Shown here: positions 10,281-19,228 of the stretch, in pieces
How positions within the stretch are numbered: the first letter of the stretch is position 1
How the letters are laid out: every line of letters starts with the position of its first letter
Made by a program: the position numbers and the translations under genes
Notes under the pieces: model-generated
Database searches by the model: none
The model's input: the letters and a program-made list of their open reading frames with translations, nothing else
Told to the model about the DNA's origin: nothing
Source: Streptomyces poonensis
GTDB taxonomy: Bacteria > Actinomycetota > Actinomycetes > Streptomycetales > Streptomycetaceae
Length of the DNA: 64,000 nt
Direction of reading: 5' to 3'
NCBI RefSeq assembly: GCF_014650915.1
Contig: NZ_BMVW01000002.1
Coordinates: forward strand, 463,677 to 527,676

Positions 10281-10809
10281 GGTGGGGTGCGGTCGGCAGG
10301 GACGCGGCCGGCCGAGGACGCACGGCCAGGGCGCCAGGGGTGGCACCGCTGCGTCGCGGGAACGGCGGAAGCCTGGGAGGGGTCGGCTGAGGCGGTGAGG
10401 GGCCGGTTGGGGCGGGAAGGGCCGGGATGCCCGGGCGGGTCTGAGGGACTGGGGAGTCGGAGGCCTGGGCCGGAGACCACGGGCCGGAGAGCGGGAGGCC
10501 GAAGTCCGGGTCCGGGCACCGAACACCGGGGTCGGTCATAGCCGGACACGGCGCAGCACCTCACCCGGAACGCCCGACACCACAGACAACCCGGCACCCG
10601 GGACAGCCCGGCACCCGGAGCAGACCGAGCCCCGGACGAGTCGGAGGCCGACAGGCGCAGGCCCGAGGTGGGTGAGGGGGCCGGAGGAGGGGTGGAGGAG
10701 CGGGTCGGGCGGGGGATCGCGGGGGCGGGGCCGAAGATCGCGTGTTTCGGGTACACGGGGAGCGGACGGGCGTCGATCGCCCGGATCCGATCGTGCGAGG
10801 AGGTCGACC
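10281..10809. other. GC-rich gap with short degenerate repeats
   Basis: These 529 bp contain many imperfect GGGCCGG, GGAGGC and CCCGGCACCCGG elements. No frame shows family resemblance or a good start. The downstream promoter of the decarboxylase must lie here but was not recognised; a GGGTAC at 10749 lacks a matching -35. Confidence 0.5.
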
Positions 10810-12270
10810 ATGGATCACTCACGTGTCCCGGTTCTCGAGGCGCTGCAAGAGTTCAGGCGGCGCGGGGACGTGGCGTACGGCCCTCCGGGGCACAAGCAGG
10901 GCAGGGGTGCCGATCCACGGGTGGTCGAGATCCTGGGCGAGGGAGTGTTCCGCTCCGACGTGCTGTCCCTCAACGGCCTCGACGACCGCCGCCAGTCCCA
11001 GGGGATCATCTCGCAGGCCCAGGAGCTGATGGCGGACGCGGTCGGCGCCGATCAGGCCTTCTTCTCCACGTGCGGCAGCTCACTGTCCGTGAAGACGGCG
11101 ATGGTCTCCGTGGCCGGTCCCGGCGAGAAGCTGCTCGTCTCGCGCAACGCGCACAAGGCGGTGGTGTCCGCGCTCGTCGTCAACGGTGTCGAGCCGGTCT
11201 GGGTCCATCCCGAGTTCGACGCGGAACGGCACCTGGCCCATCCTCCGGAGCCCGACGACGTGCGCCGCGCCCTGGAGGCCAACCCGGACGCGAAGGGCAT
11301 GCTGCTGATCACGCCCACGGACTGGGGTTCCTGCGCGGACATCCGGGGTGTGGCCGCGGTGTGCCACGAACGCGACGTACCGCTGATCGTCGACGAGGCC
11401 TGGGGCGCCCACCTGCCCTTCCACGACGGCCTGCCCTCCTGGGGCATGGACGCCGACGCCGACCTGGTGGTCACCAGCGTGCACAAGATGGGCGGTGCGA
11501 TCGAGCAGAGCTCGGTGTTCCATCTGAAGGGCGACCGCGTGTCGCCGGACGTGCTGAAGCAGCGCGAGGACCTGCTGGGCACCACCAGCGCCTCCACCCT
11601 GGTGTACGCCACGCTCGACGGCTGGCGCCGGCAGATGGTGGAGCAGGGGCACGACCTGCTGGAGGGAGCGTTGCGCCGCGCCGAGCGCATCCGGGCGGCG
11701 ATCGGCGAGATGCCCGGCCTCCGGCCGATGGGCGACGAGATCGTACGTGAGGGACTCGCGGCGGAGTTCGATCCGCTGAAGATCACCGTCGATGTGCGGG
11801 AGCTGGGCATCAGCGGGATGCAGGCGACCGAGTGGCTGCGCGCCGAGTGCCACGTCGACATGGGCGCCTCGGACACCTGCCGGATCAGCGCGAGCATCAC
11901 CCATGCCGACGACGACGACACCGAGGAGCGGCTGTGCGCCGCGCTGCGCAGCCTGACCGAGCGGGCCGGGTCCATCGAGCGGCAGCCCCGGGTACGGCTG
12001 CCGGAGCCCGGCGCACTGGAACTGGAGCAGGCCGTACTGCCCCGGGACGCCTTCTTCGCGGAGGCGGAGCGGGTACCGGCGGACAAGGCCGCGGGCCGGG
12101 TCGCGGCGGAGATGATCACTCCGTATCCGCCCGGCGTCCCCGTCATCGCCCCCGGGGAGGTCATCACCCGGGAGATCATCGACTATCTGCGCAGCGGGCT
12201 CGCCGCCGGCATGCTCATCCCGGACGCCGCCGACTCCTCGCTGGACACGTTCAGGGTCATGGCGAAGTGA
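10810..12270 (+). CDS. PLP-dependent Orn/Lys/Arg decarboxylase family protein
   Basis: A 486-residue short form of the fold-type I decarboxylase family. Visible features are the aromatic-pocket region FSTCGSSLSVKTAM, the substrate/PLP segment SRNAHKAVVSALVV, the PLP-phosphate Asp region LIVDEAWGAHLPFH and the Schiff-base lysine in TSVHKMGG. It lacks the N-terminal wing of the E. coli inducible enzymes, as in Bacillus SpeA/YaaO-type proteins. Substrate (lysine, arginine or ornithine) cannot be read from the sequence. ATG at 10810 has AGGAGGTCGACC directly before it. It stands alone and ends at a shared terminator. Confidence 0.92.
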   Translation: MDHSRVPVLEALQEFRRRGDVAYGPPGHKQGRGADPRVVEILGEGVFRSDVLSLNGLDDRRQSQGIISQAQELMADAVGADQAFFSTCGSSLSVKTAMVSVAGPGEKLLVSRNAHKAVVSALVVNGVEPVWVHPEFDAERHLAHPPEPDDVRRALEANPDAKGMLLITPTDWGSCADIRGVAAVCHERDVPLIVDEAWGAHLPFHDGLPSWGMDADADLVVTSVHKMGGAIEQSSVFHLKGDRVSPDVLKQREDLLGTTSASTLVYATLDGWRRQMVEQGHDLLEGALRRAERIRAAIGEMPGLRPMGDEIVREGLAAEFDPLKITVDVRELGISGMQATEWLRAECHVDMGASDTCRISASITHADDDDTEERLCAALRSLTERAGSIERQPRVRLPEPGALELEQAVLPRDAFFAEAERVPADKAAGRVAAEMITPYPPGVPVIAPGEVITREIIDYLRSGLAAGMLIPDAADSSLDTFRVMAK

Positions 12271-12406
12271 GGGTGTGACCGGACTGCGGGCGCGGTGCCG
12301 GGCTCCGACGGGTCCCGGCACGTGCGCCCGCATCTGTACGACGAGTACGACGACGTACGACCACATCCACCACATCGTGGCGACGGTTCCCGTACGACGA
12401 CAGCGG

Positions 12407-12439
12407 ACGGCCCGGTGAGGGAAGTCCTCACCGGGCCGT
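12407..12439. terminator. bidirectional hairpin between convergent genes
   Basis: A 14-bp perfect stem (ACGGCCCGGTGAGG and complement) with loop GAAGT lies between the decarboxylase and the convergent GlsB-type gene. Confidence 0.85.
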
Positions 12440-12508
12440 GATCCCCGTCCTCCTGCCGCGTCCTGGCGCGGTGTCCGCGTGCCACCACCGGACGGCGCCG
12501 CGCCACGG

Positions 12509-12793
12509 TCAGGCGTGGCGGTGCGAGCGGCGGCCGCCGCCACCGGTGACGAGCCGGTAGATCATGAGCAGGATCAGCGAGCCGACGATGGCGGCGAACC
12601 ACGTCGACAGCTCGAAGAAGCCGTCGATGGAGTCCACTCCGAAGAGCGCCTTGCCCAGCCAGCCGCCGAGCAGACCGCCCGCGATGCCGATCAGCATCGT
12701 GACGATGATGCCCCCGGGGTCCTTGCCCGGCAGCAGCATCTTGGCGATGGCTCCGGCCAGCAGGCCGATCAGGATCCAGGCGAGAATACCCAC
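12509..12793 (-). CDS. GlsB/YeaQ/YmgE-family membrane protein
   Basis: A 94-residue transglycosylase-associated family protein with three hydrophobic helices: GILAWILIGLLAGAIAKMLL, a Gly-rich IIVTMLIGIAGGLLGGWLG and a C-terminal AAIVGSLILLMIYRLV, ending in a basic His/Arg tail. Proteins of this family are general-stress membrane proteins of unclear function. The GTG start at 12793 follows GGAGG. Divergent from the oxidoreductase at 13057 across 264 bp. Confidence 0.93.
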   Translation of the reverse strand: MGILAWILIGLLAGAIAKMLLPGKDPGGIIVTMLIGIAGGLLGGWLGKALFGVDSIDGFFELSTWFAAIVGSLILLMIYRLVTGGGGRRSHRHA

Positions 12794-13056
12794 CGTTCCT
12801 CCACTGTCGTTCGAAAATGTGTCCTGAACGTGTGTCCACCCTTCGAATGCACCGTGACGGCCGAAGCAAACCCCCGCGTTGTCCGGTGCGTCCGGGCCGA
12901 GGGGTGTGCGGGGGGTGTGCGAGGGCCGTTCGCGGGCAGGACGGTCACGGTGCTCCGTGCGGTCCCACAGGCGGGCTCACGGCACACGGGAGCGGGGCGC
13001 CGCGGGCTCCCGGAATGACGTGAACGACGTACGGACGGTACGAGGAGGGCTGCGGC

Positions 13057-13938
13057 ATGCGCACAGGACTGCTCGGCACAGGACCGTGGGCCGAGACCGC
13101 CCACGCCCCCGCGCTCGGCGCGCATCCCGAAGTGGAGTTCGCCGGGGTGTGGGGCCGGCGCCCGGAGGCGGCCGGGGCGCTCGCCGAACGGTACGGCACG
13201 CGCGCGTACGAGGACGTCGACGCGCTCCTCGCCGACGTGGACGCGGTGGCGATCGCCCTGCCGCCCTCCGTGCAGGCGCCGCTCGCGGTGCGCGCCGCGC
13301 GGGCGGGCTGTCATCTGCTGCTCGACAAGCCCCTCGCGGCGGATGTCGCGGAGGGCCGGGAGGTGGTGCGGGCGGCCGCGGAGGCCGGTGTCGCCTCGGT
13401 GGTCTTCCTGACCACCCGTTTCCAGCCGGAGCCGGCGGCCTGGATCACCGAACAGACAGCCGCGGGCGGCTGGTTCACCGCGCGCGCCGAGTGGCTCGGC
13501 GCGGTGTTCACCGGCGACAGCCCGTTCGCCGCGTCACCGTGGCGACGGGAGAAGGGCGCCCTGTGGGACGTCGGCCCGCACGCCCTCTCCGTACTGCTGC
13601 CGGTGCTCGGCGACGTGGAGCGGGTGGCGGCCGCCGCACGCGGCCCCCATGACACCGTGCACCTGGTCCTGCGGCACACCGGCGGGGCGACGAGCACACT
13701 GACCCTCAGCCTCACCGCGCCGCCCGCGGCCGCCGGGGCCGCCGTCGAACTGCGCGGCGAGGCGGGGACGACCGTACTGCCCCTGCCCTCCGAAGGGCCG
13801 GTACCCGCCCTCGCCCGGGCCGCCGACGCGCTCCTCGCCTCCGCCCGCACCGGCCGTCCGCACCCGTGCGACGCCGCGTTCGGGCTGCGTGTGACGGAGA
13901 TCCTCGCCGCGGCGGAGGCGCGGCTGGCCGACGCCTGA
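13057..13938 (+). CDS. Gfo/Idh/MocA-family oxidoreductase
   Basis: A 293-residue NAD(P)-dependent dehydrogenase. The Rossmann start reads GLLGTGPWAETAHAPAL and the family motif is LLDKPLAADVAEG, whose EKP-type lysine is present as DKP. The C-terminal half carries the usual beta-sheet domain with WDVGPHALS, which supplies the catalytic His. Substrate is unknown, most likely a sugar or polyol. GAGGAGG precedes the ATG. The P450 starts 54 bp downstream and may be co-transcribed. Confidence 0.92.
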   Translation: MRTGLLGTGPWAETAHAPALGAHPEVEFAGVWGRRPEAAGALAERYGTRAYEDVDALLADVDAVAIALPPSVQAPLAVRAARAGCHLLLDKPLAADVAEGREVVRAAAEAGVASVVFLTTRFQPEPAAWITEQTAAGGWFTARAEWLGAVFTGDSPFAASPWRREKGALWDVGPHALSVLLPVLGDVERVAAAARGPHDTVHLVLRHTGGATSTLTLSLTAPPAAAGAAVELRGEAGTTVLPLPSEGPVPALARAADALLASARTGRPHPCDAAFGLRVTEILAAAEARLADA

Positions 13939-13992
13939 GCCCGAGAAGTCCACCGGGGGATCCGGTACGGGGGCTGGTCGCGGAGCGCCCGT

Positions 13993-15297
13993 GTGCCGGA
14001 TCCTGTGGGCCAGCTGTTCGAGCACGGCGGCGGAGGAAGCTGTCCCGTGCCGGTCGTCGAGGGGGCCTGTGTGACGGGGGACGGGGACGTGCGGGACAGT
14101 GCGCGGAAGGTCGACAGGGGGCGCGGCCGGCCCGGGTGCCCGGTCGGCCGTGCCGAGGACGGTACGTGGCGGGTCCACGGCTACGAGGCGGCCCGTGAGG
14201 TGCTGCGCAGCACCGGGACCGTACAGGCCGGTCTGGGCATCGAGACCGTGGAGAAGCTGCCGCCGCGCGTCCGCCGTCCCGTGCTGTACCGGGACGGACC
14301 GGAACACCGGGAGCACCGGCGGCAGACGGCTCGTTTCTTCACGCCGCGCCGGGTGGACGAGCACTACCGCGCGCTCATGGAGCGCATCGCCGAGGAGCAG
14401 CTGGCGGTGCTGCGCACGGCGGGCGAGGCGCAGCTGGCCGAGCTCGCCTTCGGGGTGGCCGTCGGCGTGGTGAGCGAGATCATCGGCCTGCGCCACAGCA
14501 GACCGGGCCTACGGCGCAGGCTGGAGCGCTTCTTCCCGGAGGAGTTCGGCGAGCCGGGGCTGACGAGCCCGCGGGGCGTGTACTGGCTGGTCCGGCAGAA
14601 CCTCAACTGGCTCCGCATCCATCTGGCGGACGTCCGCCCCGCCATCCGTGCCCACCGCCGTCAGGAACAGGACGACCTGATCTCGCATCTGATCGCGGAA
14701 GGCTGCTCGGACGCGGAGATCCTCGGTGAGTGCCTGACGTTCGCCGCGGCCGGGATGGTCACCACGCGGGAGTTCGTCTGCGTGGCGGCCTGGCACCTGT
14801 TCACCGATCCGGAGCTGCTCGCGCGCTACCGCGCCGCGGAGGAGGCGGACCGTCTCCTGATCCTCCAGGAGATCCTGCGGCTGGAGCCGGTGGTGGGGCT
14901 GCTGCGCCGCCGGGCCACCACCGAACTGCGGGTGCCCACCGCGGACGGTCCGGTGACCGTACGGCCCGGTGAGTTCCTCGAGATGTGCCTCGACGACGCC
15001 AACACCGATCCCGAGGTCGTGGGCCGCGATCCGCTGCTGGTGCGGCCCGGGCGGCGGCTGGCGTCGGGTCCGGGCGCGGCGGGCCTCGCCTTCGGTGACG
15101 GTCCGCACCGGTGCCCCGGGGCGAGTGTCGCCGTCCTGGAGGCGGACATCTTCCTCAGCCGGCTGTTCGCCCTCGACGGCATCCGGATGACGAGGAGCCC
15201 CCGCGTCTCGTTCAAGAACGACATCGGGGGCTACGAGATCCGGGAGCTGACGGTGGCGCTGCCCCGGGCGGGCCGGGCGGGCCAGGGCGGCGCGTAG
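13993..15297 (+). CDS. cytochrome P450
   Basis: A 434-residue bacterial class P450. The heme loop is FGDGPHRCPGA with the axial Cys; the K-helix ExxR is EILR in LQEILRLEP. The I-helix reads AAGMVTTRE, so the usual acidic residue of the acid-alcohol pair is replaced by Val although the Thr is kept. The first 40 residues are poorly conserved and the start is uncertain; GTG at 13993 has GGAG eight bases before. No ferredoxin gene is adjacent. Substrate unknown. Confidence 0.92.
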   Translation: MPDPVGQLFEHGGGGSCPVPVVEGACVTGDGDVRDSARKVDRGRGRPGCPVGRAEDGTWRVHGYEAAREVLRSTGTVQAGLGIETVEKLPPRVRRPVLYRDGPEHREHRRQTARFFTPRRVDEHYRALMERIAEEQLAVLRTAGEAQLAELAFGVAVGVVSEIIGLRHSRPGLRRRLERFFPEEFGEPGLTSPRGVYWLVRQNLNWLRIHLADVRPAIRAHRRQEQDDLISHLIAEGCSDAEILGECLTFAAAGMVTTREFVCVAAWHLFTDPELLARYRAAEEADRLLILQEILRLEPVVGLLRRRATTELRVPTADGPVTVRPGEFLEMCLDDANTDPEVVGRDPLLVRPGRRLASGPGAAGLAFGDGPHRCPGASVAVLEADIFLSRLFALDGIRMTRSPRVSFKNDIGGYEIRELTVALPRAGRAGQGGA

Positions 15298-15353
15298 GCG
15301 CTGGTGTCGCCGCGGTGGGTCGCGTCACCCGGCCCTCCGGGAGACCACGGAAG

Positions 15354-15370
15354 CGGGCCGGCGCGGCCCG
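15354..15370. terminator. weak hairpin between convergent genes
   Basis: CGGGCCG-GCG-CGGCCCG forms a 7-bp stem after the P450 stop and before the convergent small gene. Other foldings are possible in this GC-rich stretch. Confidence 0.35.
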
Positions 15371-15436
15371 GCCCATGCCCCGGGTCCTGCACCGGCCCGC
15401 CCTCCGCGCGCGGATACGGAACCGCGCCGGACGTGC

Positions 15437-15673
15437 TCAGCCGCCGCCCAGTCGCGAGCGCAGCAGTTCCTTGCCCATCTCGGCGCCCTTGCGGCTGTCG
15501 GCCTGGGCCTTGCGGAACAGCTCCACGACCTCCTGGTCCTTCTCGCGCTCGGCGTCCTGGATGTAGCTCTCCAGACGCAGCGCGTTGCTCAGACAGGCCT
15601 CGACGTACCAGATGAGGTTGTAGTCCTTGTCCGCCGTGCCGGTCACGCCGCCGGTCTCGGTGTTGCTGGTCAC
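15437..15673 (-). CDS. small helical protein of unknown function
   Basis: A 78-residue hydrophilic protein. After a Thr/Gly-rich leader it forms a helical region YNLIWYVEACLSNALRLESY followed by a charged helix with KDQEVVELFRKAQADSRKGAEMGKE-type composition. It resembles short conserved Streptomyces proteins without assigned function. GTG at 15673 is preferred because AGGAGGATCCAG lies right before it; an in-frame ATG 21 bp upstream would put the ribosome site inside the gene. Confidence 0.75.
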   Translation of the reverse strand: MTSNTETGGVTGTADKDYNLIWYVEACLSNALRLESYIQDAEREKDQEVVELFRKAQADSRKGAEMGKELLRSRLGGG

Positions 15674-15791
15674 CTGGATCCTCCTCGATGTCATGTGATG
15701 TGTGTCGTGTGCGGGCCGTGCCGCCCGTGAGCGCGTCGTCCGGCACGGACGCGGCCGGGCGGGTTCCGGGCGGTCGGCGGCCCCGTTGTCA

Positions 15792-15854
15792 GGTGCTCGT
15801 CGCTTCGTTCGTTCGGTGCTCGTCGCTTCGTTCGTTCGGTGCTCGTCGCTTCGT
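15792..15854. repeat. 23-bp tandem repeat, about 2.7 copies
   Basis: The unit starts GGTGCTCGTCGCTTCG and ends with CGTTCGTTC-type sequence; copies begin at 15792, 15815 and 15838. The stretch 15674-16010 (337 bp) otherwise holds no recognisable gene. Confidence 0.85.
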
Positions 15855-15930
15855 GCACGGTTCGTGTCCGGGCCTCCGCGGGCGGCGCCCGTCGCGTCCG
15901 TTCGCGGGGGCTCCCGGAAACGCTGCCCGG

Positions 15931-15955
15931 GTACCCGGGCGCCCGCCGCGTATAC
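15931..15955 (-). promoter_or_regulatory. weak sigma-B-type promoter candidate
   Basis: GTAT-N15-GGGTAC on the minus strand, in a CCCGGGTACCCGGG palindrome. It would give a leader of about 250 bases for the gene at 15673. The match is short and could be chance. Confidence 0.22.
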
Positions 15956-16010
15956 ACGGCCTCACGGGCCGGCGTTCCCGGTCGTCGCGGGCCGTGTCCG
16001 TGTCCCCGGC

Positions 16011-16355
16011 TCAGGGGCCGCCCCGCTTCTTCTGCTCGCGTACGGCATCCGGCTCGCCCGCCGCGTCGCGGGGCAGTCCGCTGCCGCTGGGCGGGTCGAC
16101 CTCCAGCGGAGGGCGCCAGGGGCCGCGCTCCACCCGCTCTCCCGGCTGCAGCCCCTCCACGGGGCCCTCGGCGATCTCCGGCTGCTGCACGTCGCTGCCG
16201 GCCATCGCCGCGTTGTCGCCCTTGCCGATGGGGGCCCGGCGGTCCTCCCCGCCTTCCGCGGGGTTCGCCGCCTTGCCCGTGCTCTCACGGGATCCGTGGC
16301 CCCGCGAGGCGTCTCGCCCGGGATGTTCCGTCGGGTCGTGTTCCCGGTTCGCCAC
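16011..16355 (-). CDS. small hydrophilic, probably disordered protein
   Basis: A 114-residue protein rich in Gly, Glu, Arg, Pro and Asp with no hydrophobic core (for example NPAEGGEDRRAPIGKGDNAA, PEIAEGPVEGLQPGERVERG). It looks like the low-complexity stress-type proteins common in actinobacteria; no family is assigned. GTG at 16355 has AAGGAG upstream. It follows the acidic 53-residue gene by 48 bp on the same strand. Confidence 0.6.
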   Translation of the reverse strand: MANREHDPTEHPGRDASRGHGSRESTGKAANPAEGGEDRRAPIGKGDNAAMAGSDVQQPEIAEGPVEGLQPGERVERGPWRPPLEVDPPSGSGLPRDAAGEPDAVREQKKRGGP

Positions 16356-16403
16356 AGTGCTCGCTCCTTCCCGAACTCGTCCGGCGCGCCGAGCGGCCGC
16401 CGT

Positions 16404-16565
16404 CTACTCGTTCTCCTCGTCGCCACGGTCGCCCTCCGCCTGGGAGGGGGTGCTCCGGGGCGCCTCGGCCTGCCGGCGCGTCCCTCCGGCGGCGCCGCGT
16501 TCCACCTCCGTGGCGGTGGAGTCGTCCCGTTCGCCCTCGGCCTGGGACGGTGTCTGCTCACTCAC
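16404..16565 (-). CDS. 53-residue acidic repeat protein
   Basis: A very small, Glu/Asp-rich protein with two copies of TPSQAEG(E/D)R, at about residues 5-13 and 39-47, and a DEENE end. It has no hydrophobic segment and is probably disordered. GGAGG stands seven bases before the GTG at 16565, which supports translation. Function unknown; likely forms a unit with the gene at 16011. Confidence 0.6.
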   Translation of the reverse strand: MSEQTPSQAEGERDDSTATEVERGAAGGTRRQAEAPRSTPSQAEGDRGDEENE

Positions 16566-16798
16566 CGGTGTGCCTCCAGGATCTGTCCGCGTTCGTCCGT
16601 CGTCCGTACTCGCCCGCATGTGTCCGCACCGGTCCGCGGACCATGTGCGGCGGCGGGAGGCTTCGGCGAGTATCCGCAGGGTGGCGGCACAAACAGGACC
16701 CGTCCCAAGATCCGGGGCACAGGCGCAACCGGCGCTTACCGTCCAGTAATATCGCGCGGCGGACCCGCAACCGCGGGCCGCCACCGCAAGGAGGAGAC

Positions 16799-17179
16799 GT
16801 GTTCCGCTCGAAGCGCTCGCCCCTGTTGCTCGCGGGTCTGCTGGCCACGGCCGGCGTCGCGCACTTCGCCGCGCCGCGGCCGTTCGACGCGATCGTCCCG
16901 CGGAGCCTGCCGGGCTCACCGCGGACCTGGACGTACGCGAGCGGCGTCGCGGAACTGGCCCTGGCGGCCGGGCTGGCGCTGCCCCGGACCCGGCGGGTCA
17001 CGGCGCGGGCGACGGCGGCCTTCTTCGTCGGGGTGTTCCCGGCCAACCTCAAGATGGCGGTCGACTGGCGGGACCGTCCCGCACCGCAGCGGACCGCGGC
17101 CCTCGCCCGGCTGCCGCTCCAAGTACCGCTCGTTCTGTGGGCGCGGGGCATCGCCAAGGACGCCGACGGCCCGGCATGA
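16799..17179 (+). CDS. DoxX-like membrane protein
   Basis: A 126-residue protein with about four hydrophobic helices, including PLLLAGLLATAGVAHFAAP and TYASGVAELALAAGLAL, and the family-like FPANLKMAVDW before the last helix. DoxX-like proteins are small inner-membrane proteins, some linked to redox stress. AAGGAGGAGAC overlaps the approach to the GTG at 16799. A TAATAT at 16747 is a possible -10 element. Divergent from the acidic repeat gene. Confidence 0.85.
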   Translation: MFRSKRSPLLLAGLLATAGVAHFAAPRPFDAIVPRSLPGSPRTWTYASGVAELALAAGLALPRTRRVTARATAAFFVGVFPANLKMAVDWRDRPAPQRTAALARLPLQVPLVLWARGIAKDADGPA

Positions 17180-17183
17180 TGGC

Positions 17184-17251
17184 GGTGCGGGCGACCGAGC
17201 TTCCTGCCCGGCGCCACCGAGCGCCGGCCGGGGGGCGGGGTCGCCCGCACC
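17184..17251. terminator. large two-level hairpin between convergent genes
   Basis: A 13-bp perfect outer stem (GGTGCGGGCGACC, 17184-17196, with its complement at 17239-17251) encloses an inner 7-bp stem (CCGGCGC, 17208-17214, with 17221-17227). It ends both the DoxX-like and the ABC transporter genes. Confidence 0.75.
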
Positions 17252-17300
17252 AGTCTGCCGTGCGGAGGCGCGGTGTTCCGCCCTCCGCGCGTACGTCCCC

Positions 17301-19067
17301 TCAGGCCACCTGGGCGCTGTGGAGCGCCGTGTAGGCGCCTCCCCTGCGGAGCAGTTCCTCGTGGGTGCCGATCTCCTGGATGCGGCCGTCGCCCATGACC
17401 ACGATGCGGTCCGCGCCGCGTACGGTCGACAGCCGGTGCGCCACCACGAAGGTGGTGCGCCCGTGCAGCAGCCGGCCGAGCGCCTGCTGCACGAGGGCCT
17501 CCGAGTGGGTGTCCAGCGCGGAGGTCGCCTCGTCCAGGACGAGCACCTTGGGGTCCCTGATCAGTGCGCGGGCGATGGCGAGGCGCTGCTTCTGGCCGCC
17601 GGACAGCCGCGCCCCGCGCTCGCCCACCATGGTGTCGAGGCCCTGGGGCAGCCGGTCGACGAACTCCAGCGCGTTGGCGTCGCGCAGGGCCGCGCGGACC
17701 GTGTCCTCGTCGGCGTCGTCCATCCCGTAGGCCACGTTCTCGCGGATCGTGCCGTCGAACAGGATGGACTCCTGCGGCACGACCGAGACGAACCGGCGGT
17801 ACGTGCGCAGGTCGAGGGCGCTCATGTCGGCGCCGTCGAGCAGCAGGCGGCCGGAGGTCGGGCGGATGAACCCGATGACGAGGTTGAGCACCGTGGACTT
17901 GCCCGCGCCCGAGGCGCCCACGAGGGCGATGGTCTCCCCCGGCGCCACGGAGAGGGTGAAGTCCCGTACGGCGGGCCGCTCCGTGGCGTCGTACGCGTAG
18001 CCGACCTGCTGGAACGTGACGGCGCCGCGTACGGAGTCCAGTTCCGCCTTGCCCTCGTTGTCCTCCAGTTCGGGGGCCTGGAGCACCTCGCCCACCGAGC
18101 GGACGGACTCCAGGCCCTTGGTGATGACCGGGGCGAGGCCCGCGAGGGTGGTGGTGGAGTTGGTGAGGGTGGTCAGGAAGGCGCTGAGCATGACGACGTC
18201 GCCCGGGGTGACGCCCCAGACGTTGTAGTACGAGATCAGCGCCGCGCCCGCGAGGACGAGGACGCCGACGACGTTGAGGACCACCCAGGCCAGGGAGCCG
18301 AAGCGGCCGTTGAGCAGATCGAGGCGCATCGCGGAGGACAGCACCCGGCGGAGCGTGCCGTCCATACGGTGCAGCGCCTTGCCCTCCAGGCCGTGGGCCC
18401 GGGTGACCGGTATGAGGCGCGTCATCTCGGTGACGCGGGACGACAGGGTCTCGACCTCCAGGCGGAAGTGCTCGTTGTGGGTGCGCAGCCGTGCCCGGAG
18501 GCGGGCCACGAGGAACGCGGCGACGGGGACGACGACGAGAAAGACGGGCACGAACTCCGGCGTGCGCACCGCGATGATGACGAGGCCACCCGTGAGGACG
18601 GTGATCGCGCCGAGTCCCGTCTCGGCGGTCTGCTGGACCATCGTCTCGACGGTCTCCACGTCCCGGACGACCTTCGCCTGGAGGACACCGGCGCTCACGC
18701 GCGCGTGGTAGCCGATGGACAGCTGCTGCATGCGGGTGACGAGCGCCGAGCGCAGGGTCGTGCCCATGCGGCGCACGCTGCCGTACAGCAGGCGGACATA
18801 GAGCAGGTGCAGCGGGTAGTTGACGACCAGGATGAACATGATGACGCCCGTGCTCAGCCAGAGTTGGCCGATCGGGCCGTGCCGCACCACCGTGTCGATG
18901 ATGGTCGCGGTGATCAGCGGCAGCAGCCACACGGGGCTGTGCTTGACCGTGAACACGACGACGGCGGCGGCCAGCCGCCATCGGTCGGCGCGCAGCAGGT
19001 AGGCGAGTGTACGGATCGGGTGTTCGTCCCGGTAGCGGTGGTCGAGCGGTCGTTCCGGTGAAGCCAC
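17301..19067 (-). CDS. ABC transporter with fused permease and ATPase (exporter type)
   Basis: A 588-residue half-transporter. Six membrane helices fill about residues 30-330, followed by an ATPase domain with Walker A GASGAGKST, Q-loop SVVPQESILFDG, signature LSGGQKQRLAIAR, Walker B VLVLDEATSALD and switch VVAHRLSTV. Such proteins dimerise and export lipids, peptides or drugs; the cargo is unknown. GTG at 19067 has GGGAGGACC before it; a longer in-frame ATG at 19157 lacks a ribosome site and would overlap the catalase terminator zone. Downstream of catalase on the same strand but separated by a strong terminator. Confidence 0.93.
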   Translation of the reverse strand: MASPERPLDHRYRDEHPIRTLAYLLRADRWRLAAAVVVFTVKHSPVWLLPLITATIIDTVVRHGPIGQLWLSTGVIMFILVVNYPLHLLYVRLLYGSVRRMGTTLRSALVTRMQQLSIGYHARVSAGVLQAKVVRDVETVETMVQQTAETGLGAITVLTGGLVIIAVRTPEFVPVFLVVVPVAAFLVARLRARLRTHNEHFRLEVETLSSRVTEMTRLIPVTRAHGLEGKALHRMDGTLRRVLSSAMRLDLLNGRFGSLAWVVLNVVGVLVLAGAALISYYNVWGVTPGDVVMLSAFLTTLTNSTTTLAGLAPVITKGLESVRSVGEVLQAPELEDNEGKAELDSVRGAVTFQQVGYAYDATERPAVRDFTLSVAPGETIALVGASGAGKSTVLNLVIGFIRPTSGRLLLDGADMSALDLRTYRRFVSVVPQESILFDGTIRENVAYGMDDADEDTVRAALRDANALEFVDRLPQGLDTMVGERGARLSGGQKQRLAIARALIRDPKVLVLDEATSALDTHSEALVQQALGRLLHGRTTFVVAHRLSTVRGADRIVVMGDGRIQEIGTHEELLRRGGAYTALHSAQVA

Positions 19068-19170
19068 GACGGCGGTCCTCCCAGTGGCCAGTGGCCGAGT
19101 GACGGGCAAGCGCTTACTGCCCACGTCGGCCGGGAGTACACCAGGGGGACGGATCATTGTCGCGCGCGCG

Positions 19171-19203
19171 TGACCGCTCCGCCCGGAGCGGGCGGAGCGG
19201 TCA
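19171..19203 (-). terminator. catalase terminator hairpin
   Basis: A 14-bp perfect stem (TGACCGCTCCGCCC and complement) with a five-base loop begins 26 bp after the catalase stop. Confidence 0.85.
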
Positions 19204-19228
19204 GCAGCGGCCTACGGGCGGCCTGCCG

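Noticed and set aside
10743..10754. GTTTCGGGTAC as sigma-B promoter of the decarboxylase
   Set aside because: GTTT and GGGTAC are almost adjacent; no element occurs at the proper spacing.
10660..17179. Secondary-metabolite gene cluster around the P450
   Set aside because: No synthase, ligase, terpene cyclase or tailoring set accompanies the P450; the neighbours are unrelated housekeeping or stress genes.
15702..19061. 1119-codon plus-strand frame
   Set aside because: Shadow across several genes including the ABC transporter.
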